A stretch of DNA of 7,491 nucleotides from UBA830 sp036339975 (GTDB lineage: Bacteria; Pseudomonadota; Alphaproteobacteria; MPNO01; UBA830). The notes below the pieces were generated by a model. It had not been told where the DNA came from and ran no database searches. It saw only the letters and a program-made list of their open reading frames with translations. The stretch lies in NCBI GenBank assembly GCA_036339975.1, contig JAYYZV010000074.1, positions 1-7,491 of the forward strand, given 5' to 3'. Shown piece by piece: positions 1-6,900 of this stretch; positions within the stretch are counted from its first letter, which is position 1; each line of letters begins with the position of its first letter. The translations under genes and the position numbers were made by a program.

Positions 1-157
1 CCAATCCGAGCGTGTTTGTTTTTAGAGTTTCTTGAAGAAACAAAATATCAGGCCGAATTTTTCTTGCTTGTTCCTCTATCAGTTGAATTCGGTGTGTGTA
101 AGCCCCTTCTCCCTTCCAGGTGTTTAAAGTTGCTATAGTGACTGATTTTGAGTTCAT
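1..157 (-). CDS. Endonuclease/exonuclease/phosphatase (EEP) family protein, N-terminal part, cut by window edge
   Basis: Reading leftward from an ATG at 157 gives 52 open codons that run off the window. The peptide has the opening of the EEP fold: a first beta strand with TLNTW (Asn12) and then PDILFLQE (Glu43), matching the N-terminal Asn and the QE metal-binding Glu of this superfamily (DNase I, exonuclease III, inositol phosphatase and sphingomyelinase relatives). No signal peptide is visible, so it is probably cytoplasmic. An in-frame ATG at 178 would add seven residues. I prefer 157 because family members usually begin close to the first strand, but neither start has a good ribosome binding site. 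The chrA stop is only 30 bases upstream with no terminator between them, so it is probably the next gene of the ugp-chrA operon. The exact substrate (nucleic acid, phospholipid head group or other phosphoester) cannot be told from this fragment. Confidence 0.72.
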   Translation of the reverse strand, partial: MNSKSVTIATLNTWKGEGAYTHRIQLIEEQARKIRPDILFLQETLKTNTLGL

Positions 158-187
158 CTTAAAACACGATTTATTCATTTTTTTGAA

Positions 188-1399
188 TTAGCTTCCAGGC
201 AAAGGGACTAATAAACCAGAGAGGGCGGCGAGCAAAACAAATAGCCAGGGTGGTACTTTCCACATGGATAAGAGAAGCAAACCGATGACCACAGTGGCGA
301 AGTCGACGATGTTTTGAACGGTTGATGTCCAGACCGGCGTGTAGAAAACCGCAAGAAGCAGGCCTACGACTGCCCCATTCACCCCGCTGAGCGCCGACCG
401 GACGCGCGCATGTGACCGCAGCACGTCCCAATAGGCCAGGGCAGCACCCAGCAAAAGGAAGGACGGTAGGAAGGTGGCGACAATTGCAATGAGACCGCCG
501 GTCCAACCACCTAGATAGCTCGCGCCCGGATCTATCACATTTCCCAAGTAACCTGTCAGTGCAAACATGGGGCCCGGGATTGCTTGGGCTGCTCCATACC
601 CGGCGAGAAATGTATCGGCCGATACCCAGCCGGTCGGCACCAACTCGGCTTCTAGCATGGGCAGCACCACATGCCCCCCACCAAAAACCAACGATCCGAC
701 ACGATAGAAACTTACAAATGCCTCCAAGTTCCCGGAAGACAACGTCTGGGTCAGAAGAGGGAGACCGAGAAGCAGGGTCAGAAAAACTATAAACAAAATT
801 GCGCCCAAAAACTTGCTGCCGCTCCGCATAGTTGGGGGTTCGATGTTCGAAGAATCCTCTCGGATCACTAATGCCCCAGCAAGGGCTGCCAACGCGATCA
901 CCAGTATCTGTTGCCATGCCGAGGTGGCAAATAACATGGCCACGCAAGCCAACACTGCAAAACTGGCCTGAGTTGCCGTACCGCAGGCACTGCGAGCCAT
1001 GCTCCATAGCGCATTTGCGATGATTGCGACGGCGGCCAGCTTTAATCCATGAATTACCCCCTGACCGGCAGGCGTCTGAGCAAAGGATAAGCCGAATCCT
1101 AATGTTATCATGATGATCAAGGCAGGTGTCGTGAAGCCGAGCCAAGCCGCAGTTCCCCCGACCCAGCCACGCTGCATCATGCCAATAGCAATTGCAGTCT
1201 GACTGGAGGAAGGACCTGGCAAAAACTGGCATAGCGATACCAGGTCGGCGTAAGCGCGTTCATCAATCCATTTTAGTCGATTAACAAATTGGATCCTAAA
1301 ATATCCGAAATGGGCAACCGGACCTCCAAAGGCGGTTGCACCAAGCATGAAGAAAATTAGGAATATTTTGAGGACGCCTGGACGGTCGTCGATTTGCAT
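188..1399 (-). CDS. chrA: ChrA-family (CHR) chromate/anion transporter, two-domain long form
   Basis: This is a 403-residue, very hydrophobic inner-membrane protein with the two homologous halves of long-chain CHR transporters. The N-half carries FGGPVAHFGYF (about residues 24-34) and CQFLPGPSSSQ (57-67). The C-half repeats the pattern as FGGGHVVLP (239-247) and AQAIPGP (271-277). A hydrophilic linker near 180-197 joins the halves. Characterised family members export chromate and confer resistance, and many homologues have no proven substrate. The ATG at 1399 follows an AAGGA six bases upstream, and the stop of the phosphodiesterase gene lies 9 bases before the start, so the two are co-transcribed. 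No chrB-type regulator is present. Its place inside an apparent phosphate-scavenging operon is odd for a plain chromate resistance gene and leaves open another anion as substrate. Family assignment is firm; substrate is inferred. Confidence 0.93.
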   Translation of the reverse strand: MQIDDRPGVLKIFLIFFMLGATAFGGPVAHFGYFRIQFVNRLKWIDERAYADLVSLCQFLPGPSSSQTAIAIGMMQRGWVGGTAAWLGFTTPALIIMITLGFGLSFAQTPAGQGVIHGLKLAAVAIIANALWSMARSACGTATQASFAVLACVAMLFATSAWQQILVIALAALAGALVIREDSSNIEPPTMRSGSKFLGAILFIVFLTLLLGLPLLTQTLSSGNLEAFVSFYRVGSLVFGGGHVVLPMLEAELVPTGWVSADTFLAGYGAAQAIPGPMFALTGYLGNVIDPGASYLGGWTGGLIAIVATFLPSFLLLGAALAYWDVLRSHARVRSALSGVNGAVVGLLLAVFYTPVWTSTVQNIVDFATVVIGLLLLSMWKVPPWLFVLLAALSGLLVPLPGS

Positions 1400-1408
1400 A
1401 TCAATTCC

Positions 1409-2233
1409 TTAGGGATGCGGCTTCAGACGCGACCAGTCGTCCCACGGGCTGTCGCGATAAGCGTATTTAGGACCATCATACATAAAGTCGTGATAGTGTA
1501 TCGCCACAGCGTCGGCATCGATTTTGACGATAGCGTAAGCTGGCGGCTCGTGACTGCCTTGCAGTGAAACCGCTCTCATGTCGAACCAGGTCTGGTGGTT
1601 CATGGCTCTTACAGTACTCACTGGTATTCCGAGCCAGCTCCCCGCCATTGGCCGGTGCACGTGACCGAAGAACAGGTGACGAATTTTTAGGCGGTGTGGC
1701 TCGACCACGTCCCTGAAATCCGTCGCCTGCTGAAGTCCGATATCATCTAATGCTGGGAGATGGACGGGAAACGGCGGATGGTGCATGAAGAGAAAGACGT
1801 CGCGGTCGGCTGTTTCAAGGGTATCCGCTAGCCAGGCGCAACGGTCGGGCGTGTAGTGTCCGACATGAGTGCCAGCGAGAACGGTATCTAGAAATACAAA
1901 CCTGCCTATGGTCGTGTCATGCACCGATTGTATATAGCCATTGACGTCCGCCGACTGCTCCGGGAAATGGCTGCGGAATGCATCTCGCGCGTCATGATTA
2001 CCGATGAGCAATTGGATCGGCATGGTCAACCCGCTCAACACGTTGGCAAGATGGGCAAATGCTTCGGGTTCACCCCAGTGAGTCAAGTCGCCAGTTATTA
2101 CCACCATTTCCGCGTCGTCGTGGTGAGCGTTGATATCCGACACCGCGGCGCGGAGAGAAACCGCCGGATCCAGTCCGTAGAGCCTTTTGCCGGGAGGCAC
2201 GAAATGGGTATCGGTCAGATGAATGAATTTCAT
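1409..2233 (-). CDS. GpdQ-like cytoplasmic metallophosphodiesterase (calcineurin-like, class III phosphodiesterase)
   Basis: This 274-residue protein has all the dinuclear-metal motifs of the calcineurin-like phosphoesterase fold: DTH (Asp8, His10), GDLTH (Asp49), GNHD (Asn79, His80, Asp81), MHHPP (His151) and GHVH (His191, His193). Length and the early KRLYG segment closely resemble the glycerophosphodiesterase GpdQ of Enterobacter, which also has 274 residues as I recall it. Relatives include 3',5'-cAMP phosphodiesterases (CpdA, Rv0805). No signal peptide is seen, so it should act in the cytoplasm. Directly after a ugp-type importer the natural role is to hydrolyse imported glycerophosphodiesters to glycerol-3-phosphate and an alcohol, the job done by the unrelated UgpQ in E. 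coli. It starts at the ATG at 2233, where only a weak AAGAAAG-type binding site is seen, 65 bases after ugpB. Family assignment is firm; the substrate is inferred from context, and cyclic nucleotides cannot be excluded. Confidence 0.88.
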   Translation of the reverse strand: MKFIHLTDTHFVPPGKRLYGLDPAVSLRAAVSDINAHHDDAEMVVITGDLTHWGEPEAFAHLANVLSGLTMPIQLLIGNHDARDAFRSHFPEQSADVNGYIQSVHDTTIGRFVFLDTVLAGTHVGHYTPDRCAWLADTLETADRDVFLFMHHPPFPVHLPALDDIGLQQATDFRDVVEPHRLKIRHLFFGHVHRPMAGSWLGIPVSTVRAMNHQTWFDMRAVSLQGSHEPPAYAIVKIDADAVAIHYHDFMYDGPKYAYRDSPWDDWSRLKPHP

Positions 2234-2255
2234 AAGCTGGTCTTTCTTTAGATTG

Positions 2256-2285
2256 GAGGGAGAGGACGCAGTAGCCCTCTCCCGT
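2256..2285 (-). other. Perfect 8-bp stem-loop between ugpB and the phosphodiesterase gene
   Basis: Bases 2258-2265 and 2276-2283 are perfectly complementary (GGGAGAGG with CCTCTCCC on the transcript) around a 10-base loop. No U-tract follows on the minus strand, so it is not a standard terminator. It lies 15 bases after the ugpB stop. Hairpins in this position behind binding-protein genes commonly protect the upstream message from 3' exonucleases, so that the binding protein is made in excess. That role is inferred here. Confidence 0.5.
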
Positions 2286-2298
2286 CATTTCGCTTTTT

Positions 2299-3540
2299 TT
2301 ATTTTCGCGGAAGCAGGCTAGTCACTTCCTCGACCATCTCTTCCTGCAGTTCTTTCATGTCGTCCTGTTCACCGATGACGATCTTTTCGATACCGTCATA
2401 GATAACCTTGGTGACGGCTAGCCCCTTGTCGCCGGGATAGGCAAGCCAGTCGCGCAGCAGCGGCAGCTGACGCACGGCGGTTTCCTTGTTCGGGTTCCGC
2501 TTGTAAAAATCGGCGAGGATGATTTCAGTGGCTGCCTTGTTCGGCGGCATGTAACCGGTTGTTTCAGCCACCGCGGCTGCACCCACGCCCGACGTGATGA
2601 ACTTCAGAAACTTCCATGCCGCGTCGAGCCGCTTGGGATCCTTGGAGGTGGAGACGAGCATCGCCGCGTTGCCACCTGCCGGCAGGCCCTTGGGCTTGCC
2701 GACGATGCCAGGGAACTCGGCTGTTTTCAATTCGAAATCGCCTTTGGCTCGCTCCACCGCGCCAAGCGCCGAGGTCGACCAGAACATCATGCCAATCTGC
2801 CCCGCCGAGAACGACGCCAGGCCGTCTTTCCACGATAGGTTTTTCATTTTGCAGCCCCGGAAGATCGACTTCATCGTGTCAAGCGCAACACGACCTTCTT
2901 TACCGTCGAAGTTGAATTTGTTGCCTCTTACGATCGGCGCGTCCTGCGACCACATCAAGGCTTGGACGAACCAATTACCGGTGATGTTCCAGCCCCAGAA
3001 GATCGGGTTTTGAATGCCGCCAGCCCTCAGAGTTTTGCAAGTGGCGATGACTTCCTTCCAGGTGGTTGGAAGCTTCTTGATACCCGCCTTCTTCATCAGG
3101 TCCATGTTGTAGTACCCGACGGGGAGCGAAATCGAGAAAGGTAAACCGTATACGCTGTTGTCGAATTTGGATAGCGAGAGCATCGCCTCGTGGTAGCCAT
3201 CCTTCTCGAAGTTAGCCTCTTTTGCAATAAATGGTTCAAGAGATTTCGCAATACCCTTTTCGACCAGAACCTGCTGACGGTTCAGTCCCTGCATGGTGAC
3301 GTCAGGCAGGTCGCCTGCGACGGCCTCACGCAGGATTGTGTTGGTTGCATCTTCATAAGACTCGTACGTCGCCCGATATTTTACGTTGATATCCGGATGA
3401 GCCTTTTTGAAATCCTTCATGATTTTCTCGTAAGTCACATCAAACAGATGACTATATGGGTAGGCCACCTCAATATCGACGGCATGCGCGGGTGCGCTGA
3501 GCAGCAACGCGCCCGTAACAAGTGATAACAGTTTCTTCAT
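2299..3540 (-). CDS. ugpB: Periplasmic solute-binding protein of ABC importer (UgpB-like, family 1)
   Basis: This 413-residue family 1 extracellular solute-binding protein has a classic Sec signal peptide: MKKLL, a hydrophobic core, and cleavage after AHA at about residue 20. No lipobox cysteine is present. The mature part shows typical family features: DLPDV (77-81), a GLPFSIS strand (132-138), YYNMDLMKKAG (143-153), and TGYMPP toward the C-terminus. It would capture glycerol-3-phosphate or glycerophosphodiesters in the periplasm and hand them to UgpA/UgpE. The ligand is deduced from the operon, since I could not align the E. coli UgpB binding residues. Two cysteines (168 and 230) lie in the mature protein and could form a disulfide. 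The start at 3540 has a strong AAGGAG eight bases upstream, the best binding site in the operon, as expected for an abundant subunit. It lies between the permeases and the phosphodiesterase gene. A sugar ligand remains possible. Confidence 0.85.
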   Translation of the reverse strand: MKKLLSLVTGALLLSAPAHAVDIEVAYPYSHLFDVTYEKIMKDFKKAHPDINVKYRATYESYEDATNTILREAVAGDLPDVTMQGLNRQQVLVEKGIAKSLEPFIAKEANFEKDGYHEAMLSLSKFDNSVYGLPFSISLPVGYYNMDLMKKAGIKKLPTTWKEVIATCKTLRAGGIQNPIFWGWNITGNWFVQALMWSQDAPIVRGNKFNFDGKEGRVALDTMKSIFRGCKMKNLSWKDGLASFSAGQIGMMFWSTSALGAVERAKGDFELKTAEFPGIVGKPKGLPAGGNAAMLVSTSKDPKRLDAAWKFLKFITSGVGAAAVAETTGYMPPNKAATEIILADFYKRNPNKETAVRQLPLLRDWLAYPGDKGLAVTKVIYDGIEKIVIGEQDDMKELQEEMVEEVTSLLPRK

Positions 3541-3544
3541 CTCT

Positions 3545-3555
3545 ACTTCTCCTTT
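3545..3555 (-). promoter_or_regulatory. Strong ribosome binding site of ugpB
   Basis: On the minus strand AAAAGGAGAAG precedes the ugpB ATG, with the AAGGAG core eight bases from it. It is clearly stronger than the sites for ugpA and ugpE, which have no recognisable Shine-Dalgarno sequence, and fits higher synthesis of the binding protein. Confidence 0.7.
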
Positions 3556-3561
3556 TGTGGT

Positions 3562-3585
3562 GGAAGCCCCTTTCCTGGCGCTTCC
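3562..3585 (-). other. Stem-loop in the ugpE-ugpB leader
   Basis: In the 88-base gap between ugpE and ugpB the transcript reads GGAAGCGCC, a six-base loop, then GGGGCTTCC. This gives a 6-bp stem plus two further pairs across one G-G mismatch. It ends about 10 bases before the ugpB Shine-Dalgarno sequence. There is no U-tract, so it is not a convincing terminator. It may mark an RNA processing point that separates ugpB expression from the permease genes, or may simply be GC-rich sequence. Confidence 0.3.
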
Positions 3586-3628
3586 GGTTTGCCCATGTTT
3601 CGGGGTGGCGAACCCGGCCGGAAACCGG

Positions 3629-4525
3629 TTACTTCATCCCGGTCAAGGTGATTCCTTCGATAAATCGCCGCTGCGCCAGCAGGAACGCAACGATCAGCGG
3701 CGTGACGATGATGGTGGCAGTCGCCATCATGGGGCCCCAGATGGAGCCATCAGCGTCTCCCTTGAATTCGCGCAGTCCAAGCGGCGGGGTATACAGTTCT
3801 CGGTTCCCAGTAATCGCGATGCGCGGCCAGAAATAATCGTTCCAATGCGCGACCACCGAGAAGATTGCAAAGGCCAGCAGCGCCGGAATCGCGGTCGGCA
3901 GCATTACCTTCCAGACAATCGAAAATTCGGTCATCCCGTCCATTCGCGCCGCGTCTATCAGGTCGTCGGGAACGGTCATGAAGAACTGGCGCATCAGGAA
4001 TATCCCGAACACGGATATCGTCCAGGGGATGACGAGGGACGCATAGGTATTCGTCAATCCGACCTTCGCCAGCATGATGTAGATCGGCAGCGCAATGGCA
4101 TGGACCGGTATCAGCAGACAGAACATCACCATCGCGAACACTGCGTCGCGCCCCCAGAATCTGAGCTTAGCCAGAGCATAGGCACAGGGCAGCGCGATCA
4201 CGATCTGGATCAGGAAAATCGACGCCGTGACAATAACGCCGTTGAGCAGATAACGGACAAGCGGCGCCTTTTTGAAGGCCTGCGTATAGTTGTAGACGGC
4301 CGGTGTCTCCAGGCACGCATCGGGAGGGTTGCCCAGCTTGACACAGTATTCATTGACCATCTGCTGCTGCGCGCCGAAGAACCCGCCTGTATTGGTCTCG
4401 ATCTCGCGCGGCGATTTGAACGAATAGCTGAGCATCACGTAGAACGGCAGGATCACAACCAATGCACCGAGTATCAGCACTGCATGGCGTAACGCTTCGC
4501 TGGTGCGGGAAGTCCGTCCGGTCAC
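3629..4525 (-). CDS. ugpE: ABC importer inner-membrane permease UgpE-like (MalG type)
   Basis: This 298-residue binding-protein-dependent permease has about six membrane segments (first near residues 14-34) and the cytoplasmic EAA loop DAARMDGMTEFSIVWKVMLP, which docks on the ATPase. It forms the translocation pore with UgpA. The start is a GTG at 4525 whose last two bases overlap the TGA stop of ugpA (GTGA), with no clear Shine-Dalgarno sequence. Translation is therefore probably coupled to ugpA. The outward-facing loop after the first membrane segment (about residues 40-85) is longer than usual in MalG-type permeases and contains two cysteines, Cys61 and Cys71. UgpA has a comparable feature. 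The protein ends TGMK, with a 88-base spacer before ugpB. The family is certain; substrate specificity is inferred from neighbours. Confidence 0.9.
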   Translation of the reverse strand: MTGRTSRTSEALRHAVLILGALVVILPFYVMLSYSFKSPREIETNTGGFFGAQQQMVNEYCVKLGNPPDACLETPAVYNYTQAFKKAPLVRYLLNGVIVTASIFLIQIVIALPCAYALAKLRFWGRDAVFAMVMFCLLIPVHAIALPIYIMLAKVGLTNTYASLVIPWTISVFGIFLMRQFFMTVPDDLIDAARMDGMTEFSIVWKVMLPTAIPALLAFAIFSVVAHWNDYFWPRIAITGNRELYTPPLGLREFKGDADGSIWGPMMATATIIVTPLIVAFLLAQRRFIEGITLTGMK

Positions 4526-5481
4526 GAGTAATGCACCCGTTTTTCGACCAGGTACCGCTGGCCAAAGGTGAGCAGCAGAACGAAGATCAGGAACACAACC
4601 GTGATCGCCGACCCCATACCCATCAGGTTGTGCTGGATAGCTTTCTCATAGATAGCGAACATCATCACGAAAGTGGATTTTGCCGGTCCGCCCTCGGTAA
4701 TGGCCTCGACGGTGTCAAAAACCTGGAACGACCGGATGGTAGAAATCGTCACGACGAACACGGTGGTCGGGCCAAGCATCGGCCAGGTGACGAGGCGGAA
4801 CCGGTCCCAGGCCGACACCGCGCCATCCATTTCGGCGGCGTGGTAAAGCTCGCGGGGGACCGATGTCAGCCCTGCCAAGTACAGCACCATGTTGAACCCG
4901 AAAGCCTGCCAGATGCCGATGAAGGATATCGTCCACATGGTGTAGGTCTTGTCGCCGAACCATAGTGGAAAGCCATTGCGGCACCCGTTCGCGTACCAGC
5001 TTTTTGCGGAGTTCGTGCCGGGAATCCAGCTCCAGGAAAAAAAGTGCTCCGGCCACGCCCCACAGCCGGAGGCAAGGGTCTTGTTCACCACGCCGAGGCT
5101 CGGATGAAGCGAGAATTCCCAGACGATCGCCATCGCCAGTAACGCCGCCATGACGGGGAGGAAGTAGATCGTCTTGTACAGATCGCCGAACCGTGCCACC
5201 GAATTGATCAGCAGCGCGGCGCCAAGCCCGAGCGCGATCGAAATCGGTACGACTACGCCGACATAGGTGCCGGTCGCGATCAGCATCTTTTCATAGGTCG
5301 TGCGGCTGACAATGCGGTCATAATTTTTTAATCCGACCCAGGCGAAATCCGTATTCCCAAGCGAATAGTCGGTAAAAGAGATAGCTGCCGCAACGAACAC
5401 CGGCAGGATCAAAATGACGATCATCAGAATGATCGCGGGCGTAACGAACCAGTATCCGGCCGATGCCGTTCGAGCCACCAT
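4522..5481 (-). CDS. ugpA: ABC importer inner-membrane permease UgpA-like (MalF type)
   Basis: The protein is 319 residues from the ATG at 5481, giving MVARTASAGYW followed at once by the first membrane segment, as in UgpA/MalF-type permeases. The frame stays open upstream to 5646, but that extension lies inside ugpC and is hydrophilic and low in similarity to the family, so I reject it. An ATG at 5517 has GTGAGG directly abutting the start codon and is less likely. The chosen start lies 4 bases after the ugpC stop, suggesting coupling. The EAA loop is HAAEMDGAVSAWDRFRLVTWP (about 215-235, minus a residue). The external loop at about 138-180 is longer than usual and carries Cys140 and Cys167. 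The stop overlaps the GTG start of ugpE. Its role is as a pore subunit with UgpE for glycerol-3-phosphate or a related solute. Confidence 0.88.
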   Translation of the reverse strand: MVARTASAGYWFVTPAIILMIVILILPVFVAAAISFTDYSLGNTDFAWVGLKNYDRIVSRTTYEKMLIATGTYVGVVVPISIALGLGAALLINSVARFGDLYKTIYFLPVMAALLAMAIVWEFSLHPSLGVVNKTLASGCGAWPEHFFSWSWIPGTNSAKSWYANGCRNGFPLWFGDKTYTMWTISFIGIWQAFGFNMVLYLAGLTSVPRELYHAAEMDGAVSAWDRFRLVTWPMLGPTTVFVVTISTIRSFQVFDTVEAITEGGPAKSTFVMMFAIYEKAIQHNLMGMGSAITVVFLIFVLLLTFGQRYLVEKRVHYS

Positions 5482-5485
5482 GGGA

Positions 5486-6619
5486 TCAGGCGGCGACGAG
5501 AGGCATGCGTCGTCCATCCTCACCGAACACGATGGGCGTGCCGGCCGTAGCGCGAAGATAAATCTCGTCCCCTGGTGAGATATGGCTGACCGCGGAGGGG
5601 TGAAACCGGGCGACGATCCGGTGATTAGACCCGTTGATGTTGCCATGCAGGAAGAAATCGGAGCCCAGGTTTTCCTTGTGCGTCACCATGAACGGCCAAC
5701 CATCGTTTTCTAGCCCCGGCGCGATCTCTAGATGTTCCGGGCGAATGCCAACCGATACGTCGCAATTGGCGGCGTGCAGCCCCTGGTGTAGCGGCGTGCC
5801 GTAGGCCGTGACGCGGCCACGCGAGTCCGCCCGGCCCGGAATGATGTTGATCTTGGGGCTGCCGACGAATTCCGCGACGCGGATATCCTGGGGATCGCCA
5901 TACACCTCGTCGGGCGTGCCAAGCTGAACGATTAGCCCGTCGATCATCACTGCCATCCGGTTCGACATGGTTAGGGCTTCGGACTGATCGTGGGTGACAT
6001 AGACAAAAGTCGTGCGCAGGGACCGGTGCAGGTCCGACAGCTCAGCCCGCATATGGACGCGCAGCGCGGCGTCAAGGTTCGACAGGGGTTCGTCCATCAG
6101 GAAAGCCGTGGGCTTGCGAACCATTGCGCGCCCAAGCGCTACGCGCTGCCTCTGACCGCCGGACAGCTGTCCCGGCTTGCGGTTGAGTAATGGCTCGATC
6201 TTCAGGATCGCCGCCGTTTCCTCGACTATGCCGTTTAATGTATCCATCCGTGCGCCGTGGCCAGGCATCGCTCGGCCTATGAGCGGCAGGCGCTGGTAGA
6301 ACGACAGGTCGCGCAGCAGCAGCGGCGTTAGCATGTTCTGACGGACCGTCAGATGCGGATACAGCGCATAAGATTGGAACACCATCGCGAGGTCGCGTCG
6401 GCTGGCGCGCACGTTGTTTACGCTCTCGCCAAGTATTTTGACGTCACCGTCGGTTTGGTCCTCAAGACCCGCAATGATTCTCAGCAATGTCGATTTTCCG
6501 CAGCCGGACGCACCGACGAGAGTAAGAAATTCTCCATCTGCAATGTCGAGGTCGATGCCCCTTAGCACGGGCGTCTGACCAAAATTTTTCGTTATTCCAC
6601 TCAGCCTTATAACCGACAT
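5486..6619 (-). CDS. ugpC: ABC importer ATP-binding subunit UgpC-like (MalK/CUT1 type)
   Basis: This 377-residue ATPase has every nucleotide-binding motif: Walker A GASGCGKST (36-44), Q-loop Gln82, signature LSGGQ (152-156), Walker B FLMDEP with Asp176 and Glu177, D-loop SNLD (180-183) and switch His210. After FVGSPKIN the C-terminal TOBE/OB regulatory domain of the MalK/UgpC class follows, including VGIRPEHLE. It powers import through UgpA/UgpE. Between the Q-loop and the signature there is a stretch (about 97-130, with LPLIGRAMPGHGAR) longer than in E. coli MalK or UgpC. The ATG at 6619 has GGAGATGGAG upstream, a good binding site. It is the first gene of the operon, unlike the E. coli order ugpBAECQ where the binding protein comes first, and directly follows the putative Pho-box array. 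Confidence 0.92.
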   Translation of the reverse strand: MSVIRLSGITKNFGQTPVLRGIDLDIADGEFLTLVGASGCGKSTLLRIIAGLEDQTDGDVKILGESVNNVRASRRDLAMVFQSYALYPHLTVRQNMLTPLLLRDLSFYQRLPLIGRAMPGHGARMDTLNGIVEETAAILKIEPLLNRKPGQLSGGQRQRVALGRAMVRKPTAFLMDEPLSNLDAALRVHMRAELSDLHRSLRTTFVYVTHDQSEALTMSNRMAVMIDGLIVQLGTPDEVYGDPQDIRVAEFVGSPKINIIPGRADSRGRVTAYGTPLHQGLHAANCDVSVGIRPEHLEIAPGLENDGWPFMVTHKENLGSDFFLHGNINGSNHRIVARFHPSAVSHISPGDEIYLRATAGTPIVFGEDGRRMPLVAA

Positions 6620-6649
6620 TACTCCATCTCCAGACTGTCACACTGCAGA

Positions 6650-6693
6650 AGTAACGTTACGGTTAGATGACTAGCGAGTGACCGTTTTATTAC
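6650..6693 (-). promoter_or_regulatory. Putative PhoB-box array, four phased 11-base repeats upstream of ugpC
   Basis: Read toward ugpC, four units start exactly 11 bases apart with cores GTAAT (6693-6689), GTCAC (6682-6678), GTCAT (6671-6667) and GTAAC (6660-6656). PhoB boxes consist of 11-base direct repeats with a conserved GTCAT/GTCAC core and an AT-richer tail. The two central units fit well and the outer two fit partly. The array ends 30 bases before the ugpC start codon. No -10 hexamer is convincing; GTTACT at 6655-6650 is one possible choice. The last unit also contains a perfect 10-base palindrome at 6651-6660. Phosphate-starvation control would suit an organophosphate importer. Confidence 0.6.
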
Positions 6694-6867
6694 CCTTTCA
6701 TTAATAAAGTTGACTATCCAGAGACAAGAAGGAGGATAAAGTCTCGGAAGTGCCTGGCGTTGCGGCGGCGATTACCATTAGAGTGTTATACAAAAAATTA
6801 TTATCTTTAATCGGAGTCATGGAGAGCCTTGGCCATTGATCTACCATGCGATAACAAAAATTCATTT

Positions 6868-6900
6868 TTTACAAAACCGTCACAGTTCTGTAGCAGTTTC
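6868..6900 (+). promoter_or_regulatory. Weak Pho-box-like direct repeat facing the plus strand
   Basis: Adjacent units GTCACAGTTCT (6879-6889) and GTAGCAGTTTC (6890-6900) match at 7 of 11 positions. TTTAC lies one further 11-base step upstream (6868-6872). A TATTTT at 6905-6910 sits where a -10 element could be for a PhoB-activated promoter, predicting a start near 6917. Only one core (GTCAC) is a good match, so this is tentative. Confidence 0.28.

Noticed and set aside
171..1232. Open frame of 353 codons on the minus strand overlapping chrA
   Set aside because: It is chrA read in another frame; chrA has full family motifs and a proper start, while this frame has Cys/Trp/Arg-rich, domain-free sequence.
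3557..4492. Open frame of 311 codons on the plus strand opposite ugpE
   Set aside because: It lies entirely opposite a clear permease gene, is rich in Arg, His and Gln as expected of an antisense shadow, and shows no recognisable domain or start signal.
5482..5646. 55-codon N-terminal extension of ugpA
   Set aside because: It lies inside the ugpC coding region, has no ribosome binding site that fits, and adds a hydrophilic stretch not typical of the family.
6700..6727. Sigma70-like promoter toward ugpC (TTGTCT, 16-base spacer, ATTAAT)
   Set aside because: Matches are partial and it would place the Pho-box array downstream of the start site, which does not fit activation; kept only as a weak alternative.
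6750..6839. About 29-codon plus-strand frame from a GTG after AAGGAGG
   Set aside because: The spacing of about 14 bases is poor, the peptide matches nothing I recognise, and it is too short to support.
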